Made by a program: the position numbers and the translations under genes. 10,356 bases of DNA, taken from NCBI GenBank assembly GCA_035318785.1, contig DATHDZ010000019.1, positions 1-10,356 on the forward strand. Direction: 5' to 3'. A model generated the notes under the pieces. That model did no database searches. It had not been told where the DNA came from and saw only the letters and a list, made by a program, of their open reading frames with translations. Positions 1 to 5,873 of this stretch are shown here, piece by piece (within the stretch, counting starts at the first letter, position 1; every line of letters starts with the position of its first letter). The stretch comes from CAIYRG01 sp035318785 (lineage in GTDB: Bacteria; Pseudomonadota; Alphaproteobacteria; Micropepsales; Micropepsaceae).

Positions 1-566
1 ACCGCGGGGTTGTATCCCCACACCTCATGGAGCAGCACATCGCGGCTGACCGTGGAACCCGCGCGCTGCAGATATTTGAGGATGTTGGTTTCCTTCTCCG
101 TCAGGCGGATGCGCTTGGGCCCTTCGACCAGCACCTTCGCGCTGGGGCGGAACGTGTAGGGCCCGATCCGGTAGATCGCTTCTTCGCTCGCGCCGTGGCT
201 GCGCAAATGCGCATCGACCCGCGCCATCAGCACGGCGAAGCGGAACGGCTTGGTGATGTAGTCGTTCGCCCCCGCTTTGAGACCAGCGATGGTGTCGGCG
301 TCCGAATCGGATGCCGTCAGGATGACGATGGGGCAGGTGACGCCCTCGTCGCGGAAGGAACGGCAGAGTTCCCTCCCGTCGCCGTCCGGCAAGGACAGAT
401 CCAGCACCATGAATTCGTAAAGCCCTTCAAGCCCTTTCTCGAAGCCTTCCCGATAAGTTCCGGCCTCCACGGGCTCGTAAGTTCCGTCCATGGCGAACTG
501 TTCGGCCAAAGAGGCGCGCAACATCTCATCATCATCTACGAGAAGAACGCGCTTCGCACTCGGCAT
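1..566 (-). CDS. OmpR/PhoB-family response regulator, C-terminus cut by window edge
   Basis: DNA-binding response regulator of a two-component system; its kinase is not in the window. The first ~120 residues are a receiver domain: acidic cluster D11-D12-D13, phosphoacceptor D56 (in LDLSLPDGDG), T84 (ILTAS) and K106 (ITKPF). All the residues needed for phosphorylation are present. From about residue 130 an OmpR-type winged helix begins (RLTEKETNILKYL, then VSRDVLLHEVWGY). 188 codons are visible and the family is usually 220-240 residues, so only the end of the DNA-binding domain is missing. I chose the ATG at 566 because AGGGAG lies 7 bases upstream. An in-frame ATG at 584 would add six residues but lacks a good ribosome binding site. 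It is transcribed divergently from ribA across a very short spacer. The target genes cannot be deduced. Domain assignment is secure, subfamily is not. Confidence 0.93.
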   Translation of the reverse strand, partial: MPSAKRVLLVDDDEMLRASLAEQFAMDGTYEPVEAGTYREGFEKGLEGLYEFMVLDLSLPDGDGRELCRSFRDEGVTCPIVILTASDSDADTIAGLKAGANDYITKPFRFAVLMARVDAHLRSHGASEEAIYRIGPYTFRPSAKVLVEGPKRIRLTEKETNILKYLQRAGSTVSRDVLLHEVWGYNPA

Positions 567-637
567 CCTATATCTCCCTGACATTGGTAATGCGCCAAAC
601 TCTATCCCGTTTCCAGGGACCGGTGTATGTCGTGAGC

Positions 638-1798
638 ATGACAACAGAAAGAACTGGAGACATTAGTCCAGCCAAAGCTGCGAACGCCCTGATTCCATTC
701 CAACATCGTGTGGAACGGGCCGCCGGTGATTTCCGCCGCGGCGTACCGGTCCTTATAGCCGATATGGAAGGGGAAAGTGGCCTAATCGTGGCGGCGGAGA
801 CCGTTAACGACCGCATCTTGGAAGACCTTGTCCGGCGCTACGGCGCGCCGTCGCTGATTCTGACACATGCGCGCGCCTCGACGCTGAAGATCCGTCTTTA
901 TACGGCCGATGTGGTGAGCATCCCTCTCGAAGGTCAGCCGAGTGCGGCGGACATCCGCGCCATCGCCGATCCCGCGACCGATCTCGACCATCCGCTCAAG
1001 GGGCCGTTCGAATCCTCGCGCGGGCCGGTTCCCGATACCGCCGCGGCAGCCGTGCGTCTCGCAAAGCTTGCCGGCCTGTTGCCCGCAGCGCTGCTGTTTC
1101 GGGTTCCCGCGAATCTGCGCGAGCGTTTGGTGCTGGAAGAAGGTCTCGGACAAGTCAGCGTGTCCGACATTGCGCGCTTCGAAGACAGCACGGCGCAAAC
1201 GCTTGCCCTCTTGGTCCGCGCGTCGGTTCCGCTCGAAGGCGCCGAAGAAACCGAGCTCGTTGCCTTTCGTCCCGCCAATGGCGGCCAGGAGCATTATGCG
1301 ATTCTCATCGGCAATAAGGCAGCCCCGCAGCTCGCCCCGCCGGGTCCGGTGCTGACGCGCCTTCATTCGGAATGCTTCACCGGCGATCTTTTGGGATCGC
1401 TCAAATGCGATTGCGGCGATCAACTGCGCGGCGCGGTGCAGGCGATCGCAAAAGCCGGCGGCGGCGTGCTGCTTTATCTCGCGCAGGAGGGGCGCGGTAT
1501 CGGCCTCATGAACAAATTGCGCGCCTATCGTCTGCAGGACGAGGGCTTCGACACGATAGAGGCCAATCAACGCCTCGGCTTCGCCGCCGATGAGCGGCTC
1601 TACGATATCGCCGCGCGCATGCTGCGCCTGCTCGGCTACAACAAGGTCCGGCTGATGACCAACAATCCCGACAAGATGCGCGCGTTGGAAGCGGCCGGCA
1701 TCGACGTCGTCGAGCGTGTGCCGCACAGCTTTCCCGAGAATGAGCACAACCGCGACTATCTGCGTGTCAAAGCGGAAAAGGGCGGCCATTTGCTCTAG
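638..1798 (+). CDS. ribA: GTP cyclohydrolase II with degenerate RibB-like N-terminal domain
   Basis: Catalyses the first step of riboflavin synthesis in the cytoplasm: GTP to 2,5-diamino-6-ribosylamino-pyrimidinone 5'-phosphate, formate and pyrophosphate. The C-terminal ~200 residues are a full RibA. Zinc ligands are C246, C257 and C259 (spacing identical to E. coli C54/C65/C67), followed by the GTP-binding QEGRGIGLMNK segment, Y297 and R320 (ADER; equivalents of E. coli Y105 and R128), and the typical end KAEKGGHLL. Standard RibA is about 200 residues; this protein is 386. Residues ~22-185 resemble DHBP synthase (RibB), but the catalytic motifs are gone, so that domain is probably inactive. 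Start choice: ATG 638 leaves room for a promoter in the divergent spacer. In-frame TTG 584 and ATG 590 are also open, and none of the three has a clear Shine-Dalgarno. Product is certain; the start is not. Confidence 0.95.
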   Translation: MTTERTGDISPAKAANALIPFQHRVERAAGDFRRGVPVLIADMEGESGLIVAAETVNDRILEDLVRRYGAPSLILTHARASTLKIRLYTADVVSIPLEGQPSAADIRAIADPATDLDHPLKGPFESSRGPVPDTAAAAVRLAKLAGLLPAALLFRVPANLRERLVLEEGLGQVSVSDIARFEDSTAQTLALLVRASVPLEGAEETELVAFRPANGGQEHYAILIGNKAAPQLAPPGPVLTRLHSECFTGDLLGSLKCDCGDQLRGAVQAIAKAGGGVLLYLAQEGRGIGLMNKLRAYRLQDEGFDTIEANQRLGFAADERLYDIAARMLRLLGYNKVRLMTNNPDKMRALEAAGIDVVERVPHSFPENEHNRDYLRVKAEKGGHLL

Positions 1799-1801
1799 TC
1801 C

Positions 1802-1818
1802 GAAAGCGTGATGCTTTC
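1802..1818. terminator. Small hairpin after ribA
   Basis: Perfect 6-bp inverted repeat GAAAGC / GCTTTC with a 5-base loop (gtgat), starting four bases after the ribA stop and followed only by TT. It could be a weak terminator or a remnant of a dispersed intergenic repeat. The stem is short and there is no real T-run, so termination is uncertain. Confidence 0.3.
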
Positions 1819-1871
1819 TTCAAGTTGGAAAATCCCGTTATAGTCATTTCGGTTTGTCGGGAGAGTTCACC

Positions 1872-2477
1872 ATGAACCGAACCTGGTTCCCCAAAGCGGC
1901 GGCGGCTCTGTTGTGTTGCGTCATGTGTCTGAGTGCTTCGATCGCTGCCAAAGCGCAACCCATAACCCAAGCCCCGCGCGCTGACGTTAAACCCGCCGTC
2001 CAAGCGGCGCGCTCTGCTCAGAGCACGGCGCGCCAAATCGCGGAGAAAGCGCGAGACGTCGGCAAACGCGCGGACGAGCTCGCGGTAGCCGCGCGAAAAG
2101 CGGGAGCCTGCGCTCCGCCCGCAAACAGAAGCGGGCTTGTCGCCGTCTGCGCGGCGGACGGCGCGCGATATTACGGCGAGATGAAGGACGGCCGGTTTGA
2201 TGGCCTGGGTGTGTTCGTGTTTGCGAACGGATACATGATCAAGGGTGAGTGGCAGCGGGGAGAACCTTCGGGCCTCGCGGTGACGATCTCCGAGAGCGGC
2301 TATCTGATCGAAGGGGAAATGCGCGCGGGGCACGCCAATGGCTATGGAAGGGCCATCGGCTCTTTCGGCCTCTATGAAGGCCAGTGGAAGGACGGCGCCT
2401 GGAACGGATCGGGCGTCGAAACAACCTCAGACAAAATCTCCGAAGGGGAGTGGCGCGACGGCGCCTTGCAGCCATAG
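1872..2477 (+). CDS. Exported MORN-repeat protein
   Basis: Protein of 201 residues whose function is not known. The N-terminus is a signal peptide: positively charged start (R3, K8), hydrophobic core ~9-24, likely cut after A-K-A at ~28, so it acts outside the inner membrane. A helical Ala/Arg/Lys-rich stretch (~35-78) follows, probably a short coiled coil, then two cysteines (C80, C93) that could form a disulphide. Residues ~100-197 hold five MORN-type units. Their G-E/Q dipeptides begin at G102, G125, G148, G170 and G192, each in the setting (Y/I)xGEWxxG. MORN repeats form beta-hairpin arrays used for lipid or protein contact. I prefer ATG 1872, preceded by GGGAGAG at good spacing, over the in-frame TTG at 1854. 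The gene stands alone between hairpins. Repeat and signal calls are strong; biological role is open. Confidence 0.85.
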   Translation: MNRTWFPKAAAALLCCVMCLSASIAAKAQPITQAPRADVKPAVQAARSAQSTARQIAEKARDVGKRADELAVAARKAGACAPPANRSGLVAVCAADGARYYGEMKDGRFDGLGVFVFANGYMIKGEWQRGEPSGLAVTISESGYLIEGEMRAGHANGYGRAIGSFGLYEGQWKDGAWNGSGVETTSDKISEGEWRDGALQP

Positions 2478-2481
2478 CCCG

Positions 2482-2503
2482 CCCCTCTCCCATCGGGAGG
2501 GGG
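2482..2503. repeat. G/C-rich palindrome, CTCCC/GGGAG type
   Basis: CCCTCTCCC faces GGGAGGGGG across the 3-base loop ATC, giving nine pairs including one G-U. It lies five bases after the MORN-protein stop codon. No T-run follows, so it is at best a weak terminator. It shares its arms with the palindromes at 7488-7510 and 7601-7645, which suggests one dispersed intergenic repeat family. Confidence 0.6.
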
Positions 2504-2578
2504 AGGTTCGTACGATTCATGTCGCTAAGCGTTTTGTCTTGGTGTGACTCGTCTGGGTCGTTAACGAAAGGACGCGAT

Positions 2579-2773
2579 ATGGATGGCGATGAAGCGAACG
2601 CAAAGCTCTACCGGGAGCGCGCGATAAAGCTGCGAGAGATCGCGGAAGCTATGCACGACAGCAAATCGCGCCAAATCCTGTTGGGTCTCGCCAATGAGTA
2701 TGACCACATCGCGGCCACATGCGACGCTATAGCTTCAAACGACCGCAAGCGCGCCGAGCGAAACGCAAAATAA
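2579..2773 (+). CDS. Small helical protein, 64 residues, function unknown
   Basis: Small cytoplasmic protein of unknown function. It is charged and almost certainly all-helical, with no signal peptide or membrane segment. It resembles the many short alphaproteobacterial proteins built around a pattern like 'YRERAxxLREIAExMxDxxxRxILLxLAxEYDxIA', here from residues 11 to 45. I recognise the pattern but know no assigned role. The start ATG at 2579 is clear: GAAAGGA sits 7 bases upstream, and the longer upstream reading frame has no such signal. The gene ends 27 bases before the convergent stop of the 46-residue membrane protein. There is one cysteine (C48) and a basic C-terminal tail. I am fairly sure it is a gene and make no functional claim. 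Confidence 0.7.
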   Translation: MDGDEANAKLYRERAIKLREIAEAMHDSKSRQILLGLANEYDHIAATCDAIASNDRKRAERNAK

Positions 2774-2777
2774 GGCT

Positions 2778-2792
2778 GCGAGGTTGTCTCGC
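2778..2792. terminator. Hairpin between two convergent small genes
   Basis: GCGAG / CTCGC, a perfect 5-bp stem with a 5-base loop (gttgt), sits in the 27-base gap between convergent stops. Its position suits a bidirectional terminator, but the stem is short and no T-run follows, so this is a weak call. Confidence 0.3.
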
Positions 2793-2800
2793 GTCGATGC

Positions 2801-2941
2801 TTATTTAACGGCGATATTTTGAACCGCCGTTCCGATTTGAGACCAGAATTGACCCGTCTGCTCGAATTCCGGCATGACAATAGACTTCAGCAGCAACAGC
2901 GAGATTGTGAAGATCAGCGCGTAGTGGATAAGGAATTTCAT
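2801..2941 (-). CDS. Putative 46-residue single-helix membrane protein
   Basis: Short open frame coding for a protein with one strongly hydrophobic helix (residues ~3-23, FLIHYALIFTISLLLL) followed by a polar ~23-residue tail ending in AVQNIAVK. The start Met-Lys and the hydrophobic run directly after it fit a membrane anchor or a short inner-membrane protein. ATG 2941 is my choice. Upstream there is only a weak GTGAGA about 7-8 bases away; a GTG four codons earlier (MRKPMKF reading) is an alternative. No family is recognised. It is convergent with the 64-residue protein gene. Support comes from the clean membrane-segment pattern and the absence of a better frame here; there is no homology evidence, so it could be spurious. 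Confidence 0.45.
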   Translation of the reverse strand: MKFLIHYALIFTISLLLLKSIVMPEFEQTGQFWSQIGTAVQNIAVK

Positions 2942-3250
2942 CGGTTTTCTCACGATCGATCCACCCAGCACACAGCAGCATTCGTGCCGCGGTCGCTCGC
3001 GCATTTGCCGGGCATTTCAAAGTTAAGGCGTCCGCGCCTGTCCCCTTTTGCAACATAATCTTTGAACTCGGTGTCATCCCCGGCGAGCCGTGGCGCCAGT
3101 CATGGCTCGGGAAGGGGATCCATTCGGGAGATGGTTTCCCTTCCCCTCGTGACGTTCCGTCACTCGGCCGGGAATGACAATTCCGGGTGTAGGTGCATGG
3201 CGGTAGAGCATGCCATTCTCAGGGCGAGGCAACTCGTTTAGCGTCCGCTG
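2942..3250. other. Gene-free interval of about 310 bases
   Basis: No convincing gene lies here. It contains the leader of the minus-strand small membrane protein, a small hairpin at 3026-3039 (AGGCG-tccg-CGCCT followed by GTCCCCTTTT, possibly a plus-strand terminator), and the cloverleaf repeat at 3072-3179. The last 70 bases lead into the L,D-transpeptidase gene and show no clear promoter. Confidence 0.6.
3072..3179. repeat. Cloverleaf-forming intergenic element with terminal inverted repeats
   Basis: A 108-bp unit bounded by TGTCATCCCCGGC (3072-3084) and its near-exact inverted copy (3167-3179, 12 of 13 pairs). Inside are three hairpins in a row. Arm 1: 3085-3092 with 3101-3108, eight pairs including one G-U. 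Arm 2: 3109-3116 with 3138-3145, eight perfect pairs, then CCAT/ATGG at 3120-3123 and 3131-3134. Arm 3: GTGACG (3149-3154) with CGTCAC (3158-3163), six pairs and a 3-base loop. Nearly every base is in a stem. Outer ends of the GTCATYCCCGG kind are familiar from dispersed proteobacterial palindromic repeats. I see no target-site duplication and no coding capacity, so it is probably a REP- or MITE-like element. Confidence 0.7.
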
Positions 3251-3757
3251 ATGGATATCGTCGTTCGACGCGAGGGTGAGATCACCGTTGCCGATTGGGG
3301 CGCGGGACCGCGGCGTTGCGCCGTGGGGCGCGCCGGCATCGCGGAGAAGCTTCGCGAGGGCGATGGCGTGACGCCGGCGGGCGTCTGGCCTCTCCGTAAT
3401 GTGCTCTATCGCGCCGACCGAGTCGCTCGACCGCGGAGTGTGCTTCCGACCACGCAAATCGAACCTGAACAGGCATGGTGCGATGTGCCGGACGATCCCC
3501 ATTACAACCGCCTCGTCCGCCTGCCCCATGCGAGCCTGGACGAAAGGCTGTGGCGCGAGGATTCGCTCTACGACCTTATCGTGGTGGTCGGTTTCAACGA
3601 TGCGCCGGTGGTCCCCGGCAAGGGCAGCGCGATCTTCGTCCATCTGGCACGGCCCGATTATGGCGCGACCCAGGGCTGCGTTGCGCTCAGCCTCGATGAT
3701 CTCACCGAGGCTCTGGCGCAACTTCGCCTCGAAGATCGACTCGCCGTACGGAAATGA
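3251..3757 (+). CDS. L,D-transpeptidase (YkuD family)
   Basis: Predicted cysteine transpeptidase of the YkuD fold, which makes 3-3 peptidoglycan cross-links or attaches proteins to the wall. The protein is 168 residues and consists of the catalytic domain only. The active site is visible: H131 (IFVHLARPDYG) and the nucleophile C143 in TQGCVAL, the H-x11-C arrangement of the family. The N-terminal part has the substrate-side pattern GRAGIAEKxxEGDGVTPAGVWPL. I see no signal peptide, although the reaction takes place in the periplasm. Short forms of this kind are common in alphaproteobacteria, and how they are exported is unclear. ATG 3251 is the first start after an in-frame stop at 3239; its Shine-Dalgarno is poor. 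Family assignment is strong, the precise reaction is inferred. Confidence 0.9.
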   Translation: MDIVVRREGEITVADWGAGPRRCAVGRAGIAEKLREGDGVTPAGVWPLRNVLYRADRVARPRSVLPTTQIEPEQAWCDVPDDPHYNRLVRLPHASLDERLWREDSLYDLIVVVGFNDAPVVPGKGSAIFVHLARPDYGATQGCVALSLDDLTEALAQLRLEDRLAVRK

Positions 3758-3851
3758 TTCGCCTTAGGCGACGCGGGCGCAGCGAAGCGTCAAGCTGCCA
3801 CAGACACATTTTCACCAATATAATCAGCAGCTTATACCATTTCTGTCATCC

Positions 3852-3880
3852 TTGACACAATTCGGACCCGCCCCTAAGGT
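3852..3880 (+). promoter_or_regulatory. Likely promoter of the F0 ATP synthase operon
   Basis: A perfect -35 hexamer TTGACA (3852-3857), a 17-base spacer and -10-like TAAGGT (3875-3880) lie 72 bases before the atpI start. Transcription would begin near 3887, giving an untranslated leader of about 65 bases. The -10 is imperfect but the -35 and spacing are ideal, and this is the only strong match in the 195-base gap. The preceding stretch (3800-3850) is unusually AT-rich for the window. Confidence 0.65.
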
Positions 3881-3952
3881 CCGCGCGCCTTTTTAAACGG
3901 TTCTTGCGATTTGCCTCAGCTGAAGCGGCGTTGAAATGGCGCGGGGATCTGC

Positions 3953-4261
3953 ATGGCCGACAATGACCCCGATGCGCGGCGTTTGGCGGATTTGGAAGGA
4001 CGCTTAAAACAGGCGCGCGGCAATACGAAAGTGCGCCCGGAAGACCCCTCCCCGTCGAAATTGGGGGCGGCCTTCCGTCTGGTCACGGAGCTTCTGGCGG
4101 CCGTGATTGTGGGGGGCGGAATTGGTTGGGCGCTCGATCGCGTGCTCGGGACTTCGCCTCTCCTGCTGATTGTGATGTTTATGCTCGGCGTCGCGGCCGG
4201 GATGCGCAATGTGATCCGCACGGCGCGCCAAATGAATGAACAAGACCGCCCTCGCACTTGA
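3953..4261 (+). CDS. atpI: ATP synthase protein I (AtpI)
   Basis: Small accessory membrane protein of the F0F1-ATP synthase, thought to help assemble the c-ring and possibly handle Mg2+. It is 102 residues. The hydrophilic, charged N-terminus (1-38) is followed by two membrane helices (~41-61 and ~69-89). The sequence AAVIVGGGIGWALDRVLGTSP with the following GVAAGMRNVIR is the typical AtpI core: glycine-rich helix, then W-x-L-D and a short loop. ATG 3953 is preceded by GGGGA at 6 bases. It is the first gene of the F0 operon, the usual place for it. It ends 21 bases before atpB. Confidence 0.93.
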   Translation: MADNDPDARRLADLEGRLKQARGNTKVRPEDPSPSKLGAAFRLVTELLAAVIVGGGIGWALDRVLGTSPLLLIVMFMLGVAAGMRNVIRTARQMNEQDRPRT

Positions 4262-4282
4262 GGCGGTAGAACGAGGGTTCCT

Positions 4283-5038
4283 GTGGCCAGCCCGATGGAG
4301 CAGTTCGAGATTAGGCCGATCGTGCCTCTGCACATCGGCAATCTCGACATTTCCTTCACCAACGCATCCTTGTGGATGTGCATCGTCGCGGCCTCGGCGG
4401 CGTTGTTCCTGACCGCGGGCGCGTCCTCGCGCCGGCTGGTGCCCACGCGCATGCAGTCCATCGCAGAGATGAGCTATGTCTTCGTCGCCGACATGATTAG
4501 GTCCGCGGCCGGGACGGAAGGGCTCAAATTCTTTCCCTTCATCTTCACGCTCTTCATGTTCGTGCTGTTCTCCAATCTCATCGGCCTCTTCCCGCTCATC
4601 CGTCCCTTCACGGTGACCAGCCACATCATCGTCACGTTCGCGCTGGCGATCTTCGTGTTCCTGATGGTGATCGTGGTCGGCCTGGCACGGCACGGCTTGC
4701 GCTTCTTCTCGATTTTCGCGCCCGATGTGCCTGCGGTCATGCTGGTGGTGCTGATCCCGATCGAGATCGTCTCCTTCCTGAGCCGGCCGATCAGCCTCTC
4801 GGTGCGTCTCTTCGCCAACATGCTGGCCGGCCATACGATGCTCTATGTGTTCGGCACCTTTGTGATCGGCCTCGCCACCGCCGGCGGCGTGCTCTCATTG
4901 ATGTCGGTCATGCCGCTTCTGGCCATCGTCGCGGTCGCGGCGCTCGAATTCCTCATCGCCTTCCTGCAAGCCTATGTGTTTGCCATCCTCACTTGCATCT
5001 ATCTCAACGACGCCCTGCATCTGCACGAACATCATTGA
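4283..5038 (+). CDS. atpB: F0 ATP synthase subunit a
   Basis: Proton-channel subunit of the membrane F0 sector; it forms the half-channels next to the rotating c-ring. It is 251 residues with five to six hydrophobic segments (for example ~28-47, ~81-105, ~113-133, ~150-170, 200-240). The essential arginine is R175 in SLSVRLFANMLAGH (equivalent of E. coli R210), and the conserved glutamine of the last helix is Q229 (FLQAYVF; E. coli Q252). The start is GTG at 4283: the resulting MASPMEQFEI matches the usual alphaproteobacterial M-A-x-P-x-x-QF beginning, whereas ATG 4295 would cut it off, and GAGGG lies five bases upstream. It ends with a His-rich tail (HLHEHH). Complete and intact. Confidence 0.97.
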   Translation: MASPMEQFEIRPIVPLHIGNLDISFTNASLWMCIVAASAALFLTAGASSRRLVPTRMQSIAEMSYVFVADMIRSAAGTEGLKFFPFIFTLFMFVLFSNLIGLFPLIRPFTVTSHIIVTFALAIFVFLMVIVVGLARHGLRFFSIFAPDVPAVMLVVLIPIEIVSFLSRPISLSVRLFANMLAGHTMLYVFGTFVIGLATAGGVLSLMSVMPLLAIVAVAALEFLIAFLQAYVFAILTCIYLNDALHLHEHH

Positions 5039-5039
5039 G

Positions 5040-5058
5040 GACGGCGGCGGGGCCCGTC
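5040..5058 (+). promoter_or_regulatory. Intercistronic hairpin between atpB and atpE
   Basis: GACGG (5040-5044) pairs with CCGTC (5054-5058) around a G/C-rich loop, two bases after the atpB stop. The ribosome binding site AAGGAG of atpE follows at 5076-5081. Subunit c is needed in about 10-15 copies per enzyme, so an mRNA-stabilising structure before atpE would make sense, but this one is small and the role is inferred. Confidence 0.3.
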
Positions 5059-5091
5059 TTACTCTTACCGTCAATAAGGAGCTTACGGACT

Positions 5092-5316
5092 ATGGACGTT
5101 GAAGCAGCACGCTACCTCGGCGCCGGTCTCGCCTCGATCGCGCTCATCGGCGCGGGCGTCGGCATCGGCATCATCTTCGGCAACTACCTCTCCGGTGCGT
5201 TGCGCAATCCCGGCGCCGCACAAGGCCAGTTCACCAACCTGCTCGTCGGCTTCGCGCTGTGCGAATTCACCGGCCTTCTGGGCGTGGTGATGGCCTTCAT
5301 CATTCTGTTCACCTGA
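5092..5316 (+). CDS. atpE: F0 ATP synthase subunit c
   Basis: Proteolipid that forms the rotating c-ring and carries the proton. It is 74 residues, the normal alphaproteobacterial length, as two helices joined by a polar loop. Helix 1 has the glycine motif GAGVGIG (20-26), needed for tight helix packing in the ring. The loop contains R38-N39-P40. Helix 2 carries the ion-binding carboxylate E58 (FALCEFTG). I see no Na+-type signature and expect H+ coupling. The start ATG 5092 has a strong AAGGAG about 10 bases upstream, the best ribosome binding site in the operon, consistent with the high copy number required. atpF' begins 7 bases after the stop. Confidence 0.97.
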   Translation: MDVEAARYLGAGLASIALIGAGVGIGIIFGNYLSGALRNPGAAQGQFTNLLVGFALCEFTGLLGVVMAFIILFT

Positions 5317-5323
5317 GTTCGTC

Positions 5324-5872
5324 ATGGCTGCAGTCGACGGAACGATAGAAGGCACTGCGGAACCGGCCGAACATGCCGGTCTGCCGCAGATGAATGTCGG
5401 TACCTTCCCCAGCCAGATATTCTGGCTGGCGGTGACGTTCGGCCTGTTGTTCCTCGTGCTGTCGCGCAAGACCCTGCCCATGATCGAAGGCATCATCGGG
5501 CAGCGGCGGGGACGCATCGAAGGCGATCTGGGGTCGGCCGAAACCTTCCGCAAAGAGGCGCAAGGCGCGCTTGCCGCCTATGAGGCGGCCTTGGCCCAGG
5601 CGCGCGCCCGCGCGCATCAGCTTGCCGACGAGAACAAGAAGATCACCGTGGCCGAAATCGAGCGCCTGAAGGCCGCAGCCGATTCCGAAGCGCAGAGCGC
5701 GTTTGGAATCGCCGAAAAGCGCATTGCCGCCGAGCGCAGCAAAGCGCTGGTTGGGGTGCGGACCGCAGCCGCCGAAGCCGCCGCGCAGATCGTAGAGCGG
5801 CTGATCGGCGTGCCGGTGAGCGCGGAGGATGCCGCGAAGGCCGTCCCCGCCGTCGAGGCGAAGGGAGGCTGA
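5324..5872 (+). CDS. atpF': F0 ATP synthase subunit b'
   Basis: Peripheral-stalk subunit b', which pairs with b to hold the F1 head still. It is 182 residues: a hydrophilic N-terminal extension (1-20), then GLPQMNVGTFPSQIFWL leading into one membrane helix (~31-46), then a long charged coiled coil rich in Ala, Glu and Arg to about residue 160. The P-Q-x-N-x-x-T-F-P-x-Q-I-F-W pattern is what separates b' from b. ATG 5324 has no good Shine-Dalgarno; with only 7 bases to the atpE stop, translational coupling is likely. AAGGGAGG at its own 3' end is the ribosome binding site for atpF. A separate b' gene is typical of photosynthetic bacteria and alphaproteobacteria. Confidence 0.95.
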   Translation: MAAVDGTIEGTAEPAEHAGLPQMNVGTFPSQIFWLAVTFGLLFLVLSRKTLPMIEGIIGQRRGRIEGDLGSAETFRKEAQGALAAYEAALAQARARAHQLADENKKITVAEIERLKAAADSEAQSAFGIAEKRIAAERSKALVGVRTAAAEAAAQIVERLIGVPVSAEDAAKAVPAVEAKGG

Positions 5873-5873
5873 C

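Noticed and set aside
566..640. Clear sigma-70 promoters between the response regulator and ribA
   Set aside because: No pair of hexamers with acceptable spacing stands out on either strand, so none is annotated.
782..1789. 335-residue open frame on the minus strand opposite ribA
   Set aside because: Shadow of the high-GC ribA coding strand; composition is Arg/Gly/Ala-rich and no domain is seen, while the plus strand shows all RibA motifs.
3072..3179. tRNA gene, suggested by the cloverleaf shape
   Set aside because: 108 bp with a 13-bp acceptor-like stem, a long second arm, no anticodon loop of seven with conserved T33, no TTCGA T-loop and no CCA.
4004..4834. 276-residue minus-strand frame opposite atpI and atpB
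   Set aside because: Extremely rich in His, Arg, Glu and Asp, typical of the complement of a membrane-protein gene; no fold or start signal.
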